Translations under genes and position numbers: made by a program | Shown here: positions 18,302 to 27,402 of the stretch, one piece after another | How the letters are laid out: every line of letters starts with the position of its first letter | How positions within the stretch are numbered: the first letter of the stretch is position 1 | Assembly (NCBI RefSeq): GCF_003473295.1 | Contig: NZ_QRMP01000001.1 | Span: 372,001-436,000 of the forward strand | Direction of reading: 5' to 3' | Length of the DNA: 64,000 nucleotides | Origin: Parabacteroides sp. AM08-6 | GTDB taxonomy: Bacteria > Bacteroidota > Bacteroidia > Bacteroidales > Tannerellaceae | Notes under the pieces: model-generated | The model's database searches: none | Seen by the model: only the letters and a program-made list of their open reading frames with translations | Told to the model about the DNA's origin: nothing

Positions 18302-19303
18302 TTATTTCATATGCTCATTGAGTGTATGCCACAAATGTATTTCGGGAATAATCCCCATACCAATTACTTCATCACGTAATTTGCTCAAATGCTCATAACT
18401 ACGTACCAACTCCGCATTTTCCGCCGAAGTTCCCTCTACCTCTTTATAAAAAATACCTTCTTTTGTGATTTCTGTTTCCATAGCCATCATTATATGATTG
18501 AACTTACCGGTATGTACATAAGTCCCGGCCGGCCAACGAAAAGCTTCGCCTCCCATAGCTGCGCGTATCATTTCAATCGAAAGATAGGAAGGACTCTGAA
18601 AAGAAGAACGTCCGCGTAAATCAATAATTTCTTTTCCTCCTTGGATAACGTGCTGTTTAATGTCTGCCCATTGTTCATCGGTCAGTTCAGGGGTACCTAT
18701 AAGCTTTAATAAAGGGCGATTATCAACAGTAGTAGTAGAAGCAAAGACAGCCATTTGCTCACCATGTCCACCATATGTACGACAGTTGCGAACTAAATTT
18801 TGACGAATACCGAAGTGTTGGGCTAATGCGCTTTGCAGACGAGTACTGTCCAAAGCAGCCAATGTACTTACCTGTGAGGGTTTCAGACCGGAATAAAGTA
18901 ATGTAATCAGACCGGTGATATCAGCAGGATTGAAAATAACAACAACATGCTTCACATCTGGACAATAAGTACGCAAATCTTTACCGAACTGAGCTGCAAT
19001 TTCAGCATTTCCTTTTAGCAAATCCTCACGCGTCATACCGGCTTTACGGGCAGCACCACCTGATGAAACAACATATTTTGCACCTCTCAACGCTTCGCTG
19101 ATATCAGACGTGTATGTAATATTGGCATATTCAAAGCCGGATTGATACATCTCTGCAGCAACACCTTTCAAGGCCGGTGCAAAAGGATCGTAGAGACAAA
19201 CTTCCGTGCTAAGCCCCATCATCAGAGCTGTCTGCGCCATATTAGAACCAATCATACCTGCTGCGCCTACAATTGTAAGCTTTTCGTCTGTTAATGTTTT
19301 CAT
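18302..19303 (-). CDS. mdh: Malate dehydrogenase
   Basis: This enzyme interconverts malate and oxaloacetate with NAD(H) and supports the reductive branch to succinate used by Bacteroidales. The 333 residues show an N-terminal Rossmann glycine motif (VGAAGMIGSNMA) and the substrate-binding arginines in ARKAGMTREDLLKGN. LDSTRLQSALA supplies the second Arg and Asp, and the catalytic His is in YGGHGEQ. The length is a little above the usual 310-313. The promoter box is at 19394-19401. It could act on a related 2-hydroxy acid, but the ARKxGMxR pattern fits malate. Confidence 0.9.
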   Translation of the reverse strand: MKTLTDEKLTIVGAAGMIGSNMAQTALMMGLSTEVCLYDPFAPALKGVAAEMYQSGFEYANITYTSDISEALRGAKYVVSSGGAARKAGMTREDLLKGNAEIAAQFGKDLRTYCPDVKHVVVIFNPADITGLITLLYSGLKPSQVSTLAALDSTRLQSALAQHFGIRQNLVRNCRTYGGHGEQMAVFASTTTVDNRPLLKLIGTPELTDEQWADIKQHVIQGGKEIIDLRGRSSFQSPSYLSIEMIRAAMGGEAFRWPAGTYVHTGKFNHIMMAMETEITKEGIFYKEVEGTSAENAELVRSYEHLSKLRDEVIGMGIIPEIHLWHTLNEHMK

Positions 19304-19393
19304 ACTAATTATTTTAATTGATATATTTTATTTCCAAAACATTTACCTCACAAATAAAGTTGTTATCTTAACTATAAGATTTCTTTATGGATA

Positions 19394-19401
19394 CAAAAGT
19401 A
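19394..19401 (-). promoter_or_regulatory. -7 box of mdh
   Basis: The minus strand reads TACTTTTG, 90 nt before the mdh ATG. Its upstream end touches the terminator hairpin of the XRE operon (19400-19445). Confidence 0.55.
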
Positions 19402-19445
19402 AGGGATAGAAATTGATTATGCCAATCATTAATTTCTATCCCTTA
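19400..19445 (-). terminator. Terminator of the membrane protein/XRE operon
   Basis: A perfect 15-bp inverted repeat (19400-19414 and 19431-19445, core AAGGGATAGAAATT) is followed on the minus strand by CTTTTG. It lies 41 nt after the XRE stop. Confidence 0.75.
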
Positions 19446-19486
19446 TAATTAAAAGTTATAGCTTGAAGTTCAAAAGCTCCATTCCT

Positions 19487-19687
19487 TTAATCCGTATTCT
19501 CTAATACGAAAATATCATCTACATGCTTATCGAATATTTTTGCCATTTTCAATGCTAAAACGGTAGAAGGCACATACTTACCAGATTCAATTGCATTTAT
19601 AGTCTGGCGGCTCACTCCTATCGCCTCGGCTAATTGCTGTTGAGTCATCTTCATAACAGCTCTCTCTACCCGAATTGTGTTATTCAT
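19487..19687 (-). CDS. Small XRE-family transcriptional regulator
   Basis: The 66-residue protein is almost only a Cro/C1-type helix-turn-helix: MTQQQLAEAIGVSRQTINAI is the canonical helix 2-3 pair, followed by ESGKYVPSTVLALKMAKIF. It belongs to the group of short regulators paired with multi-spanning membrane proteins. Its start overlaps the stop of the membrane protein gene by 8 nt, implying translational coupling. It probably autoregulates this two-gene operon. Confidence 0.9.
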   Translation of the reverse strand: MNNTIRVERAVMKMTQQQLAEAIGVSRQTINAIESGKYVPSTVLALKMAKIFDKHVDDIFVLENTD

Positions 19688-20147
19688 CTTCCAAAGTATT
19701 TTTCCTGAATCGGTTCAATTCCCACTTATATTTTGCAATAAAGAAAATCAGCACCGTAAACATACCGACGAATGCAACACTCAAATAAGCCACTTCATAT
19801 ATAAATAAAGTTGCGAGGATCAGTAGCAAATAATTAACCAATATTGCCCACACTAATGAATTCATACGGATTTTCGCAATACATTCATCTTCGTCTTTTT
19901 CTTTTGAAAAACCAACAAGCAGCAGGGATATAGCTAATCCTATCGTCGCTATTTCATCTAAGGCACTTCCCGCTCCCACACCAAGAAATTTAGGAAGAAA
20001 CAAGATTGCTTTGGATGAAACCTGGACGGGATTCATTCCCTCATAATTAAACTCAAATAAACAATAAATGCTGAGTAAACCGAACGGGATCAGCAAAATC
20101 CAACCAATCTTTTTACAGATTGCAGGAAAAAGATAATTCATTTCCAT
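19680..20147 (-). CDS. Integral membrane protein paired with XRE regulator
   Basis: The 155-residue protein has four to five hydrophobic segments (about residues 10-28, 43-53, 62-76, 95-115 and 118-138) and a charged C-terminal tail (KYKWELNRFRKNTLEDE). I do not recognise a named family with certainty; it resembles the small membrane partners of short XRE regulators in Bacteroidota and Firmicutes. The start at 20147 was chosen because the -7 box TACTTTTG (20172-20179) lies inside the longer open frame that reaches 20342. Function unknown. Confidence 0.75.
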   Translation of the reverse strand: MEMNYLFPAICKKIGWILLIPFGLLSIYCLFEFNYEGMNPVQVSSKAILFLPKFLGVGAGSALDEIATIGLAISLLLVGFSKEKDEDECIAKIRMNSLVWAILVNYLLLILATLFIYEVAYLSVAFVGMFTVLIFFIAKYKWELNRFRKNTLEDE

Positions 20148-20171
20148 CTTGATAAATTTTAAGTTACGCAG

Positions 20172-20179
20172 CAAAAGTA
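20172..20179 (-). promoter_or_regulatory. -7 box of the membrane protein/XRE operon
   Basis: The minus strand reads TACTTTTG, 25 nt before the ATG at 20147. Confidence 0.55.
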
Positions 20180-20296
20180 AAGTAAACTTTACAAACAAAC
20201 AAATAAACAAGACAAAAAGTAAAATAAACTTTACACAATTAAGATGTTCATTATCGAATATATCAGCATATATCCAAACATTAGATATATAATTTG

Positions 20297-20304
20297 TACT
20301 TTTG
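20297..20304 (+). promoter_or_regulatory. -7 box of the YgiQ gene, almost touching the start codon
   Basis: TACTTTTG ends only 4 nt before the ATG at 20309. If this box is used, the transcript starts at or within a few bases of the ATG, so the mRNA would be leaderless or nearly so. Confidence 0.5.
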
Positions 20305-20308
20305 CAGT

Positions 20309-22123
20309 ATGAATACATACAAACTGTCGGACTGGTTGCCAACTACTAAAAAAGAAGTTGAAATTCGTGGATGGGACTATCTAGATGTTATTTTTTTTAG
20401 TGGAGATGCTTATGTGGACCACCCTTCGTTTGGGGCTGCCGTTATCGGTCGTACTCTCGAATCGATGGGTCTGCGTGTAGCTATTGTACCTCAACCGGAC
20501 TGGCGGGGTGATTATCGCGATTTCAAAAAACTGGGAGTTCCTCGTCTCTTTTTCGGTGTCTCCGCCGGAGCGATGGATTCGATGATTAATCATTATACAG
20601 CCAACAAACGATTACGTAGCGATGATGCTTATACACCGGATCGCCGGGCCGGTATGCGCCCTGATTACCCCAGTATTGTCTATACCCGGATATTAAAAGA
20701 AATATATCCTGAAGTTCCTGTTGTGCTAGGTGGTATTGAGGCATCCTTGCGACGTCTGACACATTATGATTACTGGCAGGATAAACTGTTACCCGGAATT
20801 TTGGTCGATAGCCAAGCTGATTTACTGATATACGGGATGGGAGAACTACCCATCAAAGAGCTGGTAACCCGTTTGCAGGCCGGCATTCCGTTTCACAAGA
20901 TAACCAATATATGCCAGACAGCCTACCTGGCTGATAAAATAGAAGTTACCTCCGAAGATATTGAACTTTTCCCCCACGAAGAATGTCTGCGTGATAAGCT
21001 CAAACAAGCAAAGAATTTTCGGCATATAGAAGAGGAATCAAACAAATATAACGCTTCCCGTATCCTACAGCGGGTTGGTAAAAAGATTATTGTAGTCAAT
21101 CCCCCCTTTCCCCCTATGTCGGAAAAAGAGATTGATACTTCTTTTGATTTACCTTACACCCGTCTGCCGCATCCCAAATATAAAGGAAAGGTGATACCAG
21201 CATTTGAGATGATTAAGTTTTCAGTCAATGTACATCGGGGATGTTTCGGAGGTTGTGCCTTTTGTACAATTTCCGCACACCAAGGTAAGTTTATTGCTTC
21301 ACGGAGTAAAGAGTCTATCCTCAAAGAAGTAAAGGCTATAACTAAAATGCCTGATTTTAAGGGATATTTGAGTGATTTAGGCGGACCATCTGCCAATATG
21401 TACCGAATGAAAGGAAAAGAACAGTCCATTTGTGCCAAATGTAAAAAACCTTCATGTATTTCGCCTGTAGTCTGCAAAAATTTGAATGCCGATCATACTC
21501 CGTTGCTGGATATTTATAAAGAAGTGGATAGTCTGCCGGAAATCAAACGTTCGTTTATTGGAAGTGGCGTCCGTTATGATTTGCTGCTGCACCGTTATGA
21601 GGATGAAAATCTAAATAAAGCGACTCACATTTATATGGAAGAACTAATAGCCCACCATGTTTCCGGGCGTCTGAAAGTAGCACCTGAACATACGGAAAAC
21701 AATGTCCTGAAAATGATGCGTAAACCTCCGTTTGAGCAATTCGGTCAGTTTAAGAAAGTTTTTGATCGTGTGAATAAGCAGTATAAACTCAACCAGCAAC
21801 TTATCCCCTATTTTATTTCCAGCCATCCCGGATGTACGGAAGTCGATATGGCGAATTTGGCTATCCAAACAAAACAACTGCATTTCCAGTTGGAACAAGT
21901 ACAGGATTTTACTCCGACTCCTATGACCTTAGCTACAGAAATATATTATACAGGTTATCATCCTTACACTCTCGAAAAAGTCTATACTGCACGTACGAAA
22001 GAACAAAAGCTGGCACAAAGGCAATTCTTCTTCTGGTACAAACCGGAGTTCCGTAAGCAAATAACACAGGCATTACAAAAAATCGGAAAGAAAGATTTAA
22101 TTAACAAACTATTCGGACGATAG
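20309..22123 (+). CDS. YgiQ-family radical SAM protein
   Basis: The 604-residue protein has the N-terminal YgiQ domain (GDAYVDHPSFGAAVIGRTLE near residue 38) and a radical SAM core. Its cluster motif is CFGGCAFC, the CxxxCxxC that binds a 4Fe-4S cluster and SAM. A later Cys-rich stretch (CAKCKKPSC, then C in SPVVCKN) may hold a second cluster. The C-terminal DUF3362-like region is present in part. The family is widespread but its substrate is unknown. The start at 20309 matches the family N terminus. A hairpin at 22294-22335 ends the transcript. Confidence 0.9.
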   Translation: MNTYKLSDWLPTTKKEVEIRGWDYLDVIFFSGDAYVDHPSFGAAVIGRTLESMGLRVAIVPQPDWRGDYRDFKKLGVPRLFFGVSAGAMDSMINHYTANKRLRSDDAYTPDRRAGMRPDYPSIVYTRILKEIYPEVPVVLGGIEASLRRLTHYDYWQDKLLPGILVDSQADLLIYGMGELPIKELVTRLQAGIPFHKITNICQTAYLADKIEVTSEDIELFPHEECLRDKLKQAKNFRHIEEESNKYNASRILQRVGKKIIVVNPPFPPMSEKEIDTSFDLPYTRLPHPKYKGKVIPAFEMIKFSVNVHRGCFGGCAFCTISAHQGKFIASRSKESILKEVKAITKMPDFKGYLSDLGGPSANMYRMKGKEQSICAKCKKPSCISPVVCKNLNADHTPLLDIYKEVDSLPEIKRSFIGSGVRYDLLLHRYEDENLNKATHIYMEELIAHHVSGRLKVAPEHTENNVLKMMRKPPFEQFGQFKKVFDRVNKQYKLNQQLIPYFISSHPGCTEVDMANLAIQTKQLHFQLEQVQDFTPTPMTLATEIYYTGYHPYTLEKVYTARTKEQKLAQRQFFFWYKPEFRKQITQALQKIGKKDLINKLFGR

Positions 22124-22201
22124 TTAAACGGAGTAATCTGAAAATTTAAAATACATCTTCCCCGTCCTGTATACTGGGCTTATTTATATCTCATCAAGTA
22201 C

Positions 22202-22297
22202 GCTTCTTTTGTTTTACGAACGTGAAATAATAAATGAAGAACGAGGAATGAAAAAACAGGTTCGTCGTTTATACATTTCACATTCGTAGAACGAAGC
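22202..22297. repeat. Long imperfect inverted repeat between convergent genes
   Basis: A left arm from 22202 (GCTTC, then GTTTTACGAACGTGAAATAA) and a right arm to 22297 (TTTCACATTCGTAGAACGAAGC as two blocks) are complementary over about 35 nt with a few mismatches and gaps. The inner loop is near 22237-22261. It has no coding content. It could be a folded 3' UTR or the remnant of a small inverted-repeat element. Confidence 0.5.
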
Positions 22298-22335
22298 ATA
22301 GATAATATCCTTTTCAAGGAGCATTATCTATGCTT
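22294..22335 (+). terminator. Terminator hairpin of the YgiQ gene, overlapping the ridA stop
   Basis: A perfect 13-bp stem (22294-22306 and 22323-22335) encloses a second 5-bp stem TCCTT/AAGGA (22308-22312 and 22316-22320). On the plus strand the stem runs into TTTT. The right arm covers the last codons and TAG stop of ridA. Confidence 0.7.
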
Positions 22336-22708
22336 TTACAGCAATAACTTCTATTTCTACCAAACCATTCTTCGGTAATGTTTTTACTGCAACAGCCGAA
22401 CGAGCCGGAAAAGCACCGTCAAACTGAGAAGCATACACTTCATTCATCGTTGCAAAATCACCCATATCCGAAAGAAATACAGTTGTTTTTACAACATCCG
22501 CAATACTGTATCCGGCTTCTGCCAGAATAGCATGAACATTTTTTAAAGCTTGTACAGTCTGTTCTTTGACTCCGCCTGGTACAAAATCACCGGTTACCGG
22601 GTCAATTCCTAATTGACCGGAAGCGAAAAGCATATTACCAACTTGTACTGCCTGGCTGTAAGGACCGATAGCGGCTGGTGCATTTTTTGTTGCGATAACT
22701 TTTTTCAT
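22328..22708 (-). CDS. ridA: RidA-family enamine/imine deaminase
   Basis: RidA hydrolyses reactive 2-aminoacrylate and related enamines released by PLP enzymes, forming a cytosolic trimer. The 126-residue protein carries the family features: [10 protein letters not shown] near residue 15, ASGQLGIDP near 30, the catalytic Arg in FPARSAVAV and the C-terminal signature [10 protein letters not shown]. It lies 25 nt downstream of rlmB on the same strand and is probably co-transcribed. Confidence 0.95.
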   Translation of the reverse strand: MKKVIATKNAPAAIGPYSQAVQVGNMLFASGQLGIDPVTGDFVPGGVKEQTVQALKNVHAILAEAGYSIADVVKTTVFLSDMGDFATMNEVYASQFDGAFPARSAVAVKTLPKNGLVEIEVIAVKA

Positions 22709-22733
22709 TTTATATACATTTATTATATTGTGA

Positions 22734-23480
22734 TTACGCTTGTTCGTTCATACGTTGCCGGACCACTTCGTATACCAAGACAGAAGTAGCAACCGAAACA
22801 TTCAACGAACCGATAGTTCCAAATTGCGGTATCTTCACCATACTATCACAAATACGAAGATTATCCATAGAAACACCGTTATCTTCCGCACCCATTACGA
22901 TTGCAACAGGGCCGTCATAATTGATTGCCGTATAATTTTCGACCGCCTTTTCACTTGCAGCATATACTTTCACTCCGCTCGCCTGTAAAAAACGAATGGC
23001 ATCCGTTATATTCCTTTCTTTGCAGACAGGCAATACATGAAGTGCACCCGCCGATGTTTTAATGGCATCCGCATTAACAGTTACACTTCCTTTGGACGGA
23101 ATCACAATAGCATCCACTCCTGCACATTCGCAAGTGCGAGCAATTGCACCAAAGTTCCTCACATCGGTAATACCATCTAGCAATACGATAAAAGGGTTCT
23201 TTCCCTCTTCATACAGAAATGGGATAATATCCTCCAAACGTTGATAAGTGATAGCCGGAATGAAAGCAATTACTCCTTGATGATTTTTGCGGGTCAAACG
23301 GTCCAAACGTTCTGTCGGGACACGCTGCACAGGAATATCACGTCCGCGAAGCACTTCGAAAAGCTCGCGGGATAAATCACCCTGCAATTCTCGTTTCACC
23401 AATATTTTATCAATCTCTTTATCAGCCTGAATAGCCTCTATAACGGCACGTATGCCAAATACCATTTCGTTTTCTTTCAT
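22734..23480 (-). CDS. rlmB: 23S rRNA (guanosine-2'-O)-methyltransferase RlmB
   Basis: RlmB methylates the 2'-O of G2251 in the peptidyl-transferase P loop. The 248 residues comprise an N-terminal substrate-binding domain ([11 protein letters not shown]) and a C-terminal SPOUT knot domain with its three motifs: [26 protein letters not shown] and [18 protein letters not shown]. The length matches E. coli RlmB (243). It heads a unit with ridA. A -7 box lies about 97 nt upstream. Confidence 0.94.
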   Translation of the reverse strand: MKENEMVFGIRAVIEAIQADKEIDKILVKRELQGDLSRELFEVLRGRDIPVQRVPTERLDRLTRKNHQGVIAFIPAITYQRLEDIIPFLYEEGKNPFIVLLDGITDVRNFGAIARTCECAGVDAIVIPSKGSVTVNADAIKTSAGALHVLPVCKERNITDAIRFLQASGVKVYAASEKAVENYTAINYDGPVAIVMGAEDNGVSMDNLRICDSMVKIPQFGTIGSLNVSVATSVLVYEVVRQRMNEQA

Positions 23481-23576
23481 TTCGTTTTATATCATTACTG
23501 CATTTCTCCGGCTCGCATGTAATCACTTCCAAGCTCTTTTTACAAATCAACCGAACTATAAAATCTAATTATTCTA

Positions 23577-23584
23577 CAAAAATA
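23577..23584 (-). promoter_or_regulatory. Possible -7 box of rlmB
   Basis: The minus strand reads TATTTTTG, 97 nt before the rlmB ATG, giving a leader of about 90 nt. The remainder of 23481-23671 shows no other signal. Confidence 0.4.
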
Positions 23585-23671
23585 GTGATAATACCCCGTT
23601 AGATAAATTAATTTGTTTCCTATTTTACAAACCTGAACGAATCCAAGCGACATCCGGCATCTTTTATTCCT

Positions 23672-24106
23672 TCATCCATTCATTAATTCCTTTTTCATCT
23701 TAAAACTTTGGCGGAGAAACAATACACCGGTAATAATCAAAGCAGAAGACAACCCCGTATAAAAGACGGAAATAAATGAATTAGGCAACAAATGGAAACG
23801 TCTGGCCGTTACACCAAATGTTATCATAACAATCATAACAATCCAACCTTTGACATCAAAAAAAGAAAACGGGCAGTTTTTTTCTCCTTTACGGGAAATG
23901 CGAGTTGTATGCTTATCAAACAAACGACGAAATACAAAATTGAAAAAAAGCAGAAAGACGATAATTGCTTCTCCAACTTTAAACATCCAGTAATGGGCAT
24001 CATGTATCCAAGTGATAATGCCGATGCGCAGGATATTCGCTCCCGCTATTATCCAGACGCATCCCGCTATCAAAAGCAAAGCCTTTTTACTGACCCGAAA
24101 TCCCAT
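23672..24106 (-). CDS. Small membrane protein of unknown function
   Basis: The 144-residue protein has four predicted membrane helices (about 9-30, 40-60, 85-103 and 112-132) with basic loops, including RRLFDKHTTRISRKGEK after helix 2. No family is recognised. It starts 9 nt after the stop of the secreted Spy-like protein on the same strand, so both probably form an operon. A link to envelope stress is suggested only by that partner. Confidence 0.7.
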   Translation of the reverse strand: MGFRVSKKALLLIAGCVWIIAGANILRIGIITWIHDAHYWMFKVGEAIIVFLLFFNFVFRRLFDKHTTRISRKGEKNCPFSFFDVKGWIVMIVMITFGVTARRFHLLPNSFISVFYTGLSSALIITGVLFLRQSFKMKKELMNG

Positions 24107-24115
24107 ATCAACCTT

Positions 24116-24754
24116 TTAGTTTCTCCGTCTTTCCCTATCACGTTCTTTTCTATTTCTGTCTCTCTCCCTGTCACGTCCATTATTGTTAGGGCGAGATGGC
24201 GTACCGGGACGATAATGTCCGTTGTTATTGGGATGCGGACGGTCATATTTACCTGGATACCATCTACTTTCGTCAAAACGGTCGACCCATCTTTTACCAG
24301 CATATTCCCATTGACAATGCCAGTAATGATCCTCATACCGATAACATACGTTCGAAGGACGGTAATGTGAATATCGCGGATTATTAAACCATCCCTGCCA
24401 ATCATGGATACGTGTCGGTTCTTCACGAACAAAGCGAACATATAAACGAAATTGCTCAGGATTTAGAATGCGTTGTAGTTTTCTGTCCCGTTCCATGCGC
24501 AACCGATAGATATTTTTAGCAGATTGGTCCCAATAACGATAATGTTTTTGAGCTTCTTTTTCTATTTTCTGTCCATATTTATGAATGATTTTATGATACT
24601 CGGCAGCTTGCCTATTCGTCATGCGGATGGCTTGTTCCATCCAAAGACAATTCTGGCAATGAGGTTCATTCCAACCGAAGCTAATCCAGAATTGTGCGTG
24701 TCCCTGCAAACTGCATAAAAGGACTAACATTACTATAATACTCACTCTCTTCAT
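24116..24754 (-). CDS. Secreted Spy/CpxP-like protein with Arg/Glu-rich tail
   Basis: The 212-residue protein has a signal peptide (cleavage near GHAQ, residues 18-21). A helical region of about residues 40-110 follows, with LNPEQFRLYVRFVRE, reminiscent of the LTxxQ motif of Spy/CpxP periplasmic chaperones. A segment rich in Tyr, Trp and His comes next, then a C-terminal tail (about 170-212) of GRDRERDRNRKERDRERRR type. The tail may interact with polyanions or be disordered. The similarity to Spy/CpxP is by pattern only. It heads a two-gene unit with the small membrane protein. Confidence 0.65.
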   Translation of the reverse strand: MKRVSIIVMLVLLCSLQGHAQFWISFGWNEPHCQNCLWMEQAIRMTNRQAAEYHKIIHKYGQKIEKEAQKHYRYWDQSAKNIYRLRMERDRKLQRILNPEQFRLYVRFVREEPTRIHDWQGWFNNPRYSHYRPSNVCYRYEDHYWHCQWEYAGKRWVDRFDESRWYPGKYDRPHPNNNGHYRPGTPSRPNNNGRDRERDRNRKERDRERRRN

Positions 24755-24820
24755 GTCTTTCAGTTTTTAAATTAACAATTAAGTGATGTTGATTCTATGA
24801 CCCGGCAAAAATGCAAAGGT

Positions 24821-26485
24821 TTAATCTTTCGTTTTCAAAAGTTCTTTCGCATTTGCAATAGATGCACTGGTCAAAGAAGCACCGCTTAACATACGCGCAA
24901 TCTCTTTTACACGTTCTTCCTTACTTAGTTTTTTTATCTTGGTAACAGTACGTTCCGGCGTATCTTCTTTGTACACAAAAAAATGTTCTTTCCCTTTAGC
25001 TGCAATCTGCGGTAAATGAGTAATCGTGACCACCTGCATTTTCCGGCCAAGTTCCTGCATAATATCCCCCATTTTATCAGCAATATCACCAGAAACTCCT
25101 GTATCCACTTCATCAAAAATGATTGCAGGCAAAGCTGTAAAACCAGCTATCATAGCCTTTATACATAACATCAAACGAGAAATTTCACCACCCGATGCTG
25201 TTTGTGCAACAGGTTGAAGTTCTCCACTCTTATTAGCAGAAAACATAAATCGAATTTCGTCCATTCCATCGCTTTCCGGCTCCTGTTTAGCGACGAAATC
25301 TATTTCAAAACGAATATTCGGCATTCCCAAAGGTAACACCATCTCCACCAACTGGGATTCGACTGTTTTCGACGCAATCTTACGATGTCCGCTTAATACG
25401 GCTGCTTGCCGGAGCAATTCTTTATATGAGAGGGTTACTTGTTCCTTAAGTCGCTCGATTTGTTCGTCAAAAGAGTCCATCTCTCTTAACTGTTCCGTAT
25501 ATTTATGTTGCAACTCCATTAATTCTTCGACTGTTGAAACACGATGTTTCTGTTCCAACGAATAGAGAATATTTAATCGTTCATTTACCCAATCCAACCG
25601 TTCCGGATTAAATTCTATATCTTCTTTTTGTACATCTGTCTCTGAGGCCAAATCATTCAAATCCAAGAAAGCAGAACGAAGACGTTCCGCTATTTCCTTT
25701 GCTTTCGGGTAATAACGTTCCAGCCCGTCTGCTGCAGAAAGAGACTCTTTGATAAGTTGTACAGCCCCTTGCTCCTCTCCATCCAGCAATTGAGTAATTT
25801 TATAAAGAGAACTTTTTATTTCTTCAGCGTGCGATAAAGTTTCCAGTTCTTGCTCCAACTCAACCTGTTCACCGGCAAACAAACCGGCCTCCGTCAATTG
25901 TTCAAGCTGAAAACGGACATAATCTTCTTCTTGTTTGTTTTGTACCGATTTTTCAGTTAGTTCTTTCAGTTCTCTTTTCAGAGACTGATAACGACTATAT
26001 TCTTTTCTGTACAAAATCAACAAAACCTCATTTTCAGCCATTACATCAATTACTTTCAACTGAAAACGATTATCGCCTAATAATAAGTTCTGATGTTGCG
26101 AATGAATATCAATCAAACGTCCACCAAGCTCTTTCATCACAGTCAACGATACCGGAGAGTCATTTACAAAAGCACGTGATTTACCGGAAGCATACAATTC
26201 ACGACGAAGAATACAAATCGCGGAATCATATTCTAAATCATTCACCTGAAAAAATTCTTCTAACCTATATTCAGAGATATCAAATACCGCCTCTATCACA
26301 CATTTATCGGCACCACTTTTTATACTTTTTCCATCGGCACGCTGTCCTAACACCAACGACAAAGCCCCCAATATAATAGACTTTCCCGCCCCTGTTTCGC
26401 CGGTTATAACAGAAAAACCTTTATCAAACCGAATGTCCAGACTGTCTATTAAAACAAAATTCTGTATAAATAACGATTTCAACAT
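24821..26485 (-). CDS. recN: DNA repair protein RecN
   Basis: RecN is an SMC-like ATPase in double-strand break repair. The 554-residue protein shows an N-terminal Walker A (GETGAGKSIILGALSLVLG near residues 30-48) and a Q-loop region (IDIHSQHQNLLL). A central coiled coil spans about 155-380, and the C-terminal head has the ABC signature TASGGEISRLMLCIKAM, Walker B IIFDEVDTGVSG and VTITHLPQIAA. The length is normal. It follows the PorD-like gene after 11 nt and ends the dnaN-to-recN run. Confidence 0.96.
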   Translation of the reverse strand: MLKSLFIQNFVLIDSLDIRFDKGFSVITGETGAGKSIILGALSLVLGQRADGKSIKSGADKCVIEAVFDISEYRLEEFFQVNDLEYDSAICILRRELYASGKSRAFVNDSPVSLTVMKELGGRLIDIHSQHQNLLLGDNRFQLKVIDVMAENEVLLILYRKEYSRYQSLKRELKELTEKSVQNKQEEDYVRFQLEQLTEAGLFAGEQVELEQELETLSHAEEIKSSLYKITQLLDGEEQGAVQLIKESLSAADGLERYYPKAKEIAERLRSAFLDLNDLASETDVQKEDIEFNPERLDWVNERLNILYSLEQKHRVSTVEELMELQHKYTEQLREMDSFDEQIERLKEQVTLSYKELLRQAAVLSGHRKIASKTVESQLVEMVLPLGMPNIRFEIDFVAKQEPESDGMDEIRFMFSANKSGELQPVAQTASGGEISRLMLCIKAMIAGFTALPAIIFDEVDTGVSGDIADKMGDIMQELGRKMQVVTITHLPQIAAKGKEHFFVYKEDTPERTVTKIKKLSKEERVKEIARMLSGASLTSASIANAKELLKTKD

Positions 26486-26496
26486 ACTTGTCTGAT

Positions 26497-27402
26497 TTAC
26501 TTTTTTAGTGGCTCCAGGCGGGTACTCAAAGCCGGATATAGATTTGATAATTCTTTATAGCCTTCTTGTTTCTCCTGAGTAGTGGCTTTTGAATAAATAC
26601 TGACTACTTCGTCAAGTTTAGAGTCGGCAAACAATTGTAATAACGGAGAGGTAGGACGGGCACTCTTTATCTGATTCAATGTTGGTAATAAAGAAATGAT
26701 TGTCGTACGTCCCCGATCCGGATTTGCAGCCATTTCATCGAGTCCTTTACGATGATAGTTGTACCACATTTCACGAAACATTGCAGAAGTATTATCCGTT
26801 AAAGCCGTAGACAAAGCATGCCGGTTCCGGTCATTCTCAAAAGCTTTCCAGCCATTCCAGGAAGGTTGTGCCTGAGCAAGACTTACAATCTGTTGTGCCT
26901 GTTGCAAGAAACTATTTCCCCCGTTCGGAGCAAAACTATCGAAATCGAGTCCGAGAATTGTATAAATATAAAAGACAACAGTTGCTATCAAATTACTATT
27001 TAATGTATTTTCCGTATATTCCAACGGTTCGAACTCCGTATAATCAAAATCCAATTGTGTATCACGATAATTAAATAAGGTTGTCGTATAGCTTGAATTG
27101 TAGACCGGGCGACGGGCCTGGACTTGTATTTCCGACTTAAAACTGTTATCCGAAGGCATTTCGTTCACAATAATCGTCATTGAACAATCAATACGTTCAT
27201 TAACAGCAAAAGTAGCATCTGTCCACTTTTTATTGTTTACAAATTCATTAAGAGCATTTTGTAAAGTAGTAAATACCTGTTTGTTGGTAGCTTGCACCTT
27301 ATCACTATTAATCGTGATACGCGCATTCAACTCCTGCGCTTTCCCCCAGAAAGGAGTAGCCCCCAATAAACAGATAAACAATAATCTTTTAATCATTCTC
27401 AT
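26497..27402 (-). CDS. porD: PorD-like (DUF4835) secreted protein
   Basis: The 301-residue protein has a signal peptide ending GKAQ (near residue 22) and the DUF4835 layout: ELNARITINSDKVQ, an aromatic central FNYRDTQLDFDY region and a C-terminal LSTRLEPLKK end. In Porphyromonas gingivalis the DUF4835 protein PorD is required for type IX secretion. In related gut genera the gene is kept beside coaBC and recN. Its ATG overlaps the coaBC stop by four bases (27399-27402), so it is translation-coupled. Its presence alone does not prove a working type IX system. Confidence 0.82.
   Translation of the reverse strand: MRMIKRLLFICLLGATPFWGKAQELNARITINSDKVQATNKQVFTTLQNALNEFVNNKKWTDATFAVNERIDCSMTIIVNEMPSDNSFKSEIQVQARRPVYNSSYTTTLFNYRDTQLDFDYTEFEPLEYTENTLNSNLIATVVFYIYTILGLDFDSFAPNGGNSFLQQAQQIVSLAQAQPSWNGWKAFENDRNRHALSTALTDNTSAMFREMWYNYHRKGLDEMAANPDRGRTTIISLLPTLNQIKSARPTSPLLQLFADSKLDEVVSIYSKATTQEKQEGYKELSNLYPALSTRLEPLKK

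Noticed and set aside
19680..20342. Extended 220-codon version of the membrane protein
   Set aside because: The -7 box TACTTTTG lies inside the extension, and the first 65 codons are low-complexity with no good start signal; the ATG at 20147 is preferred.
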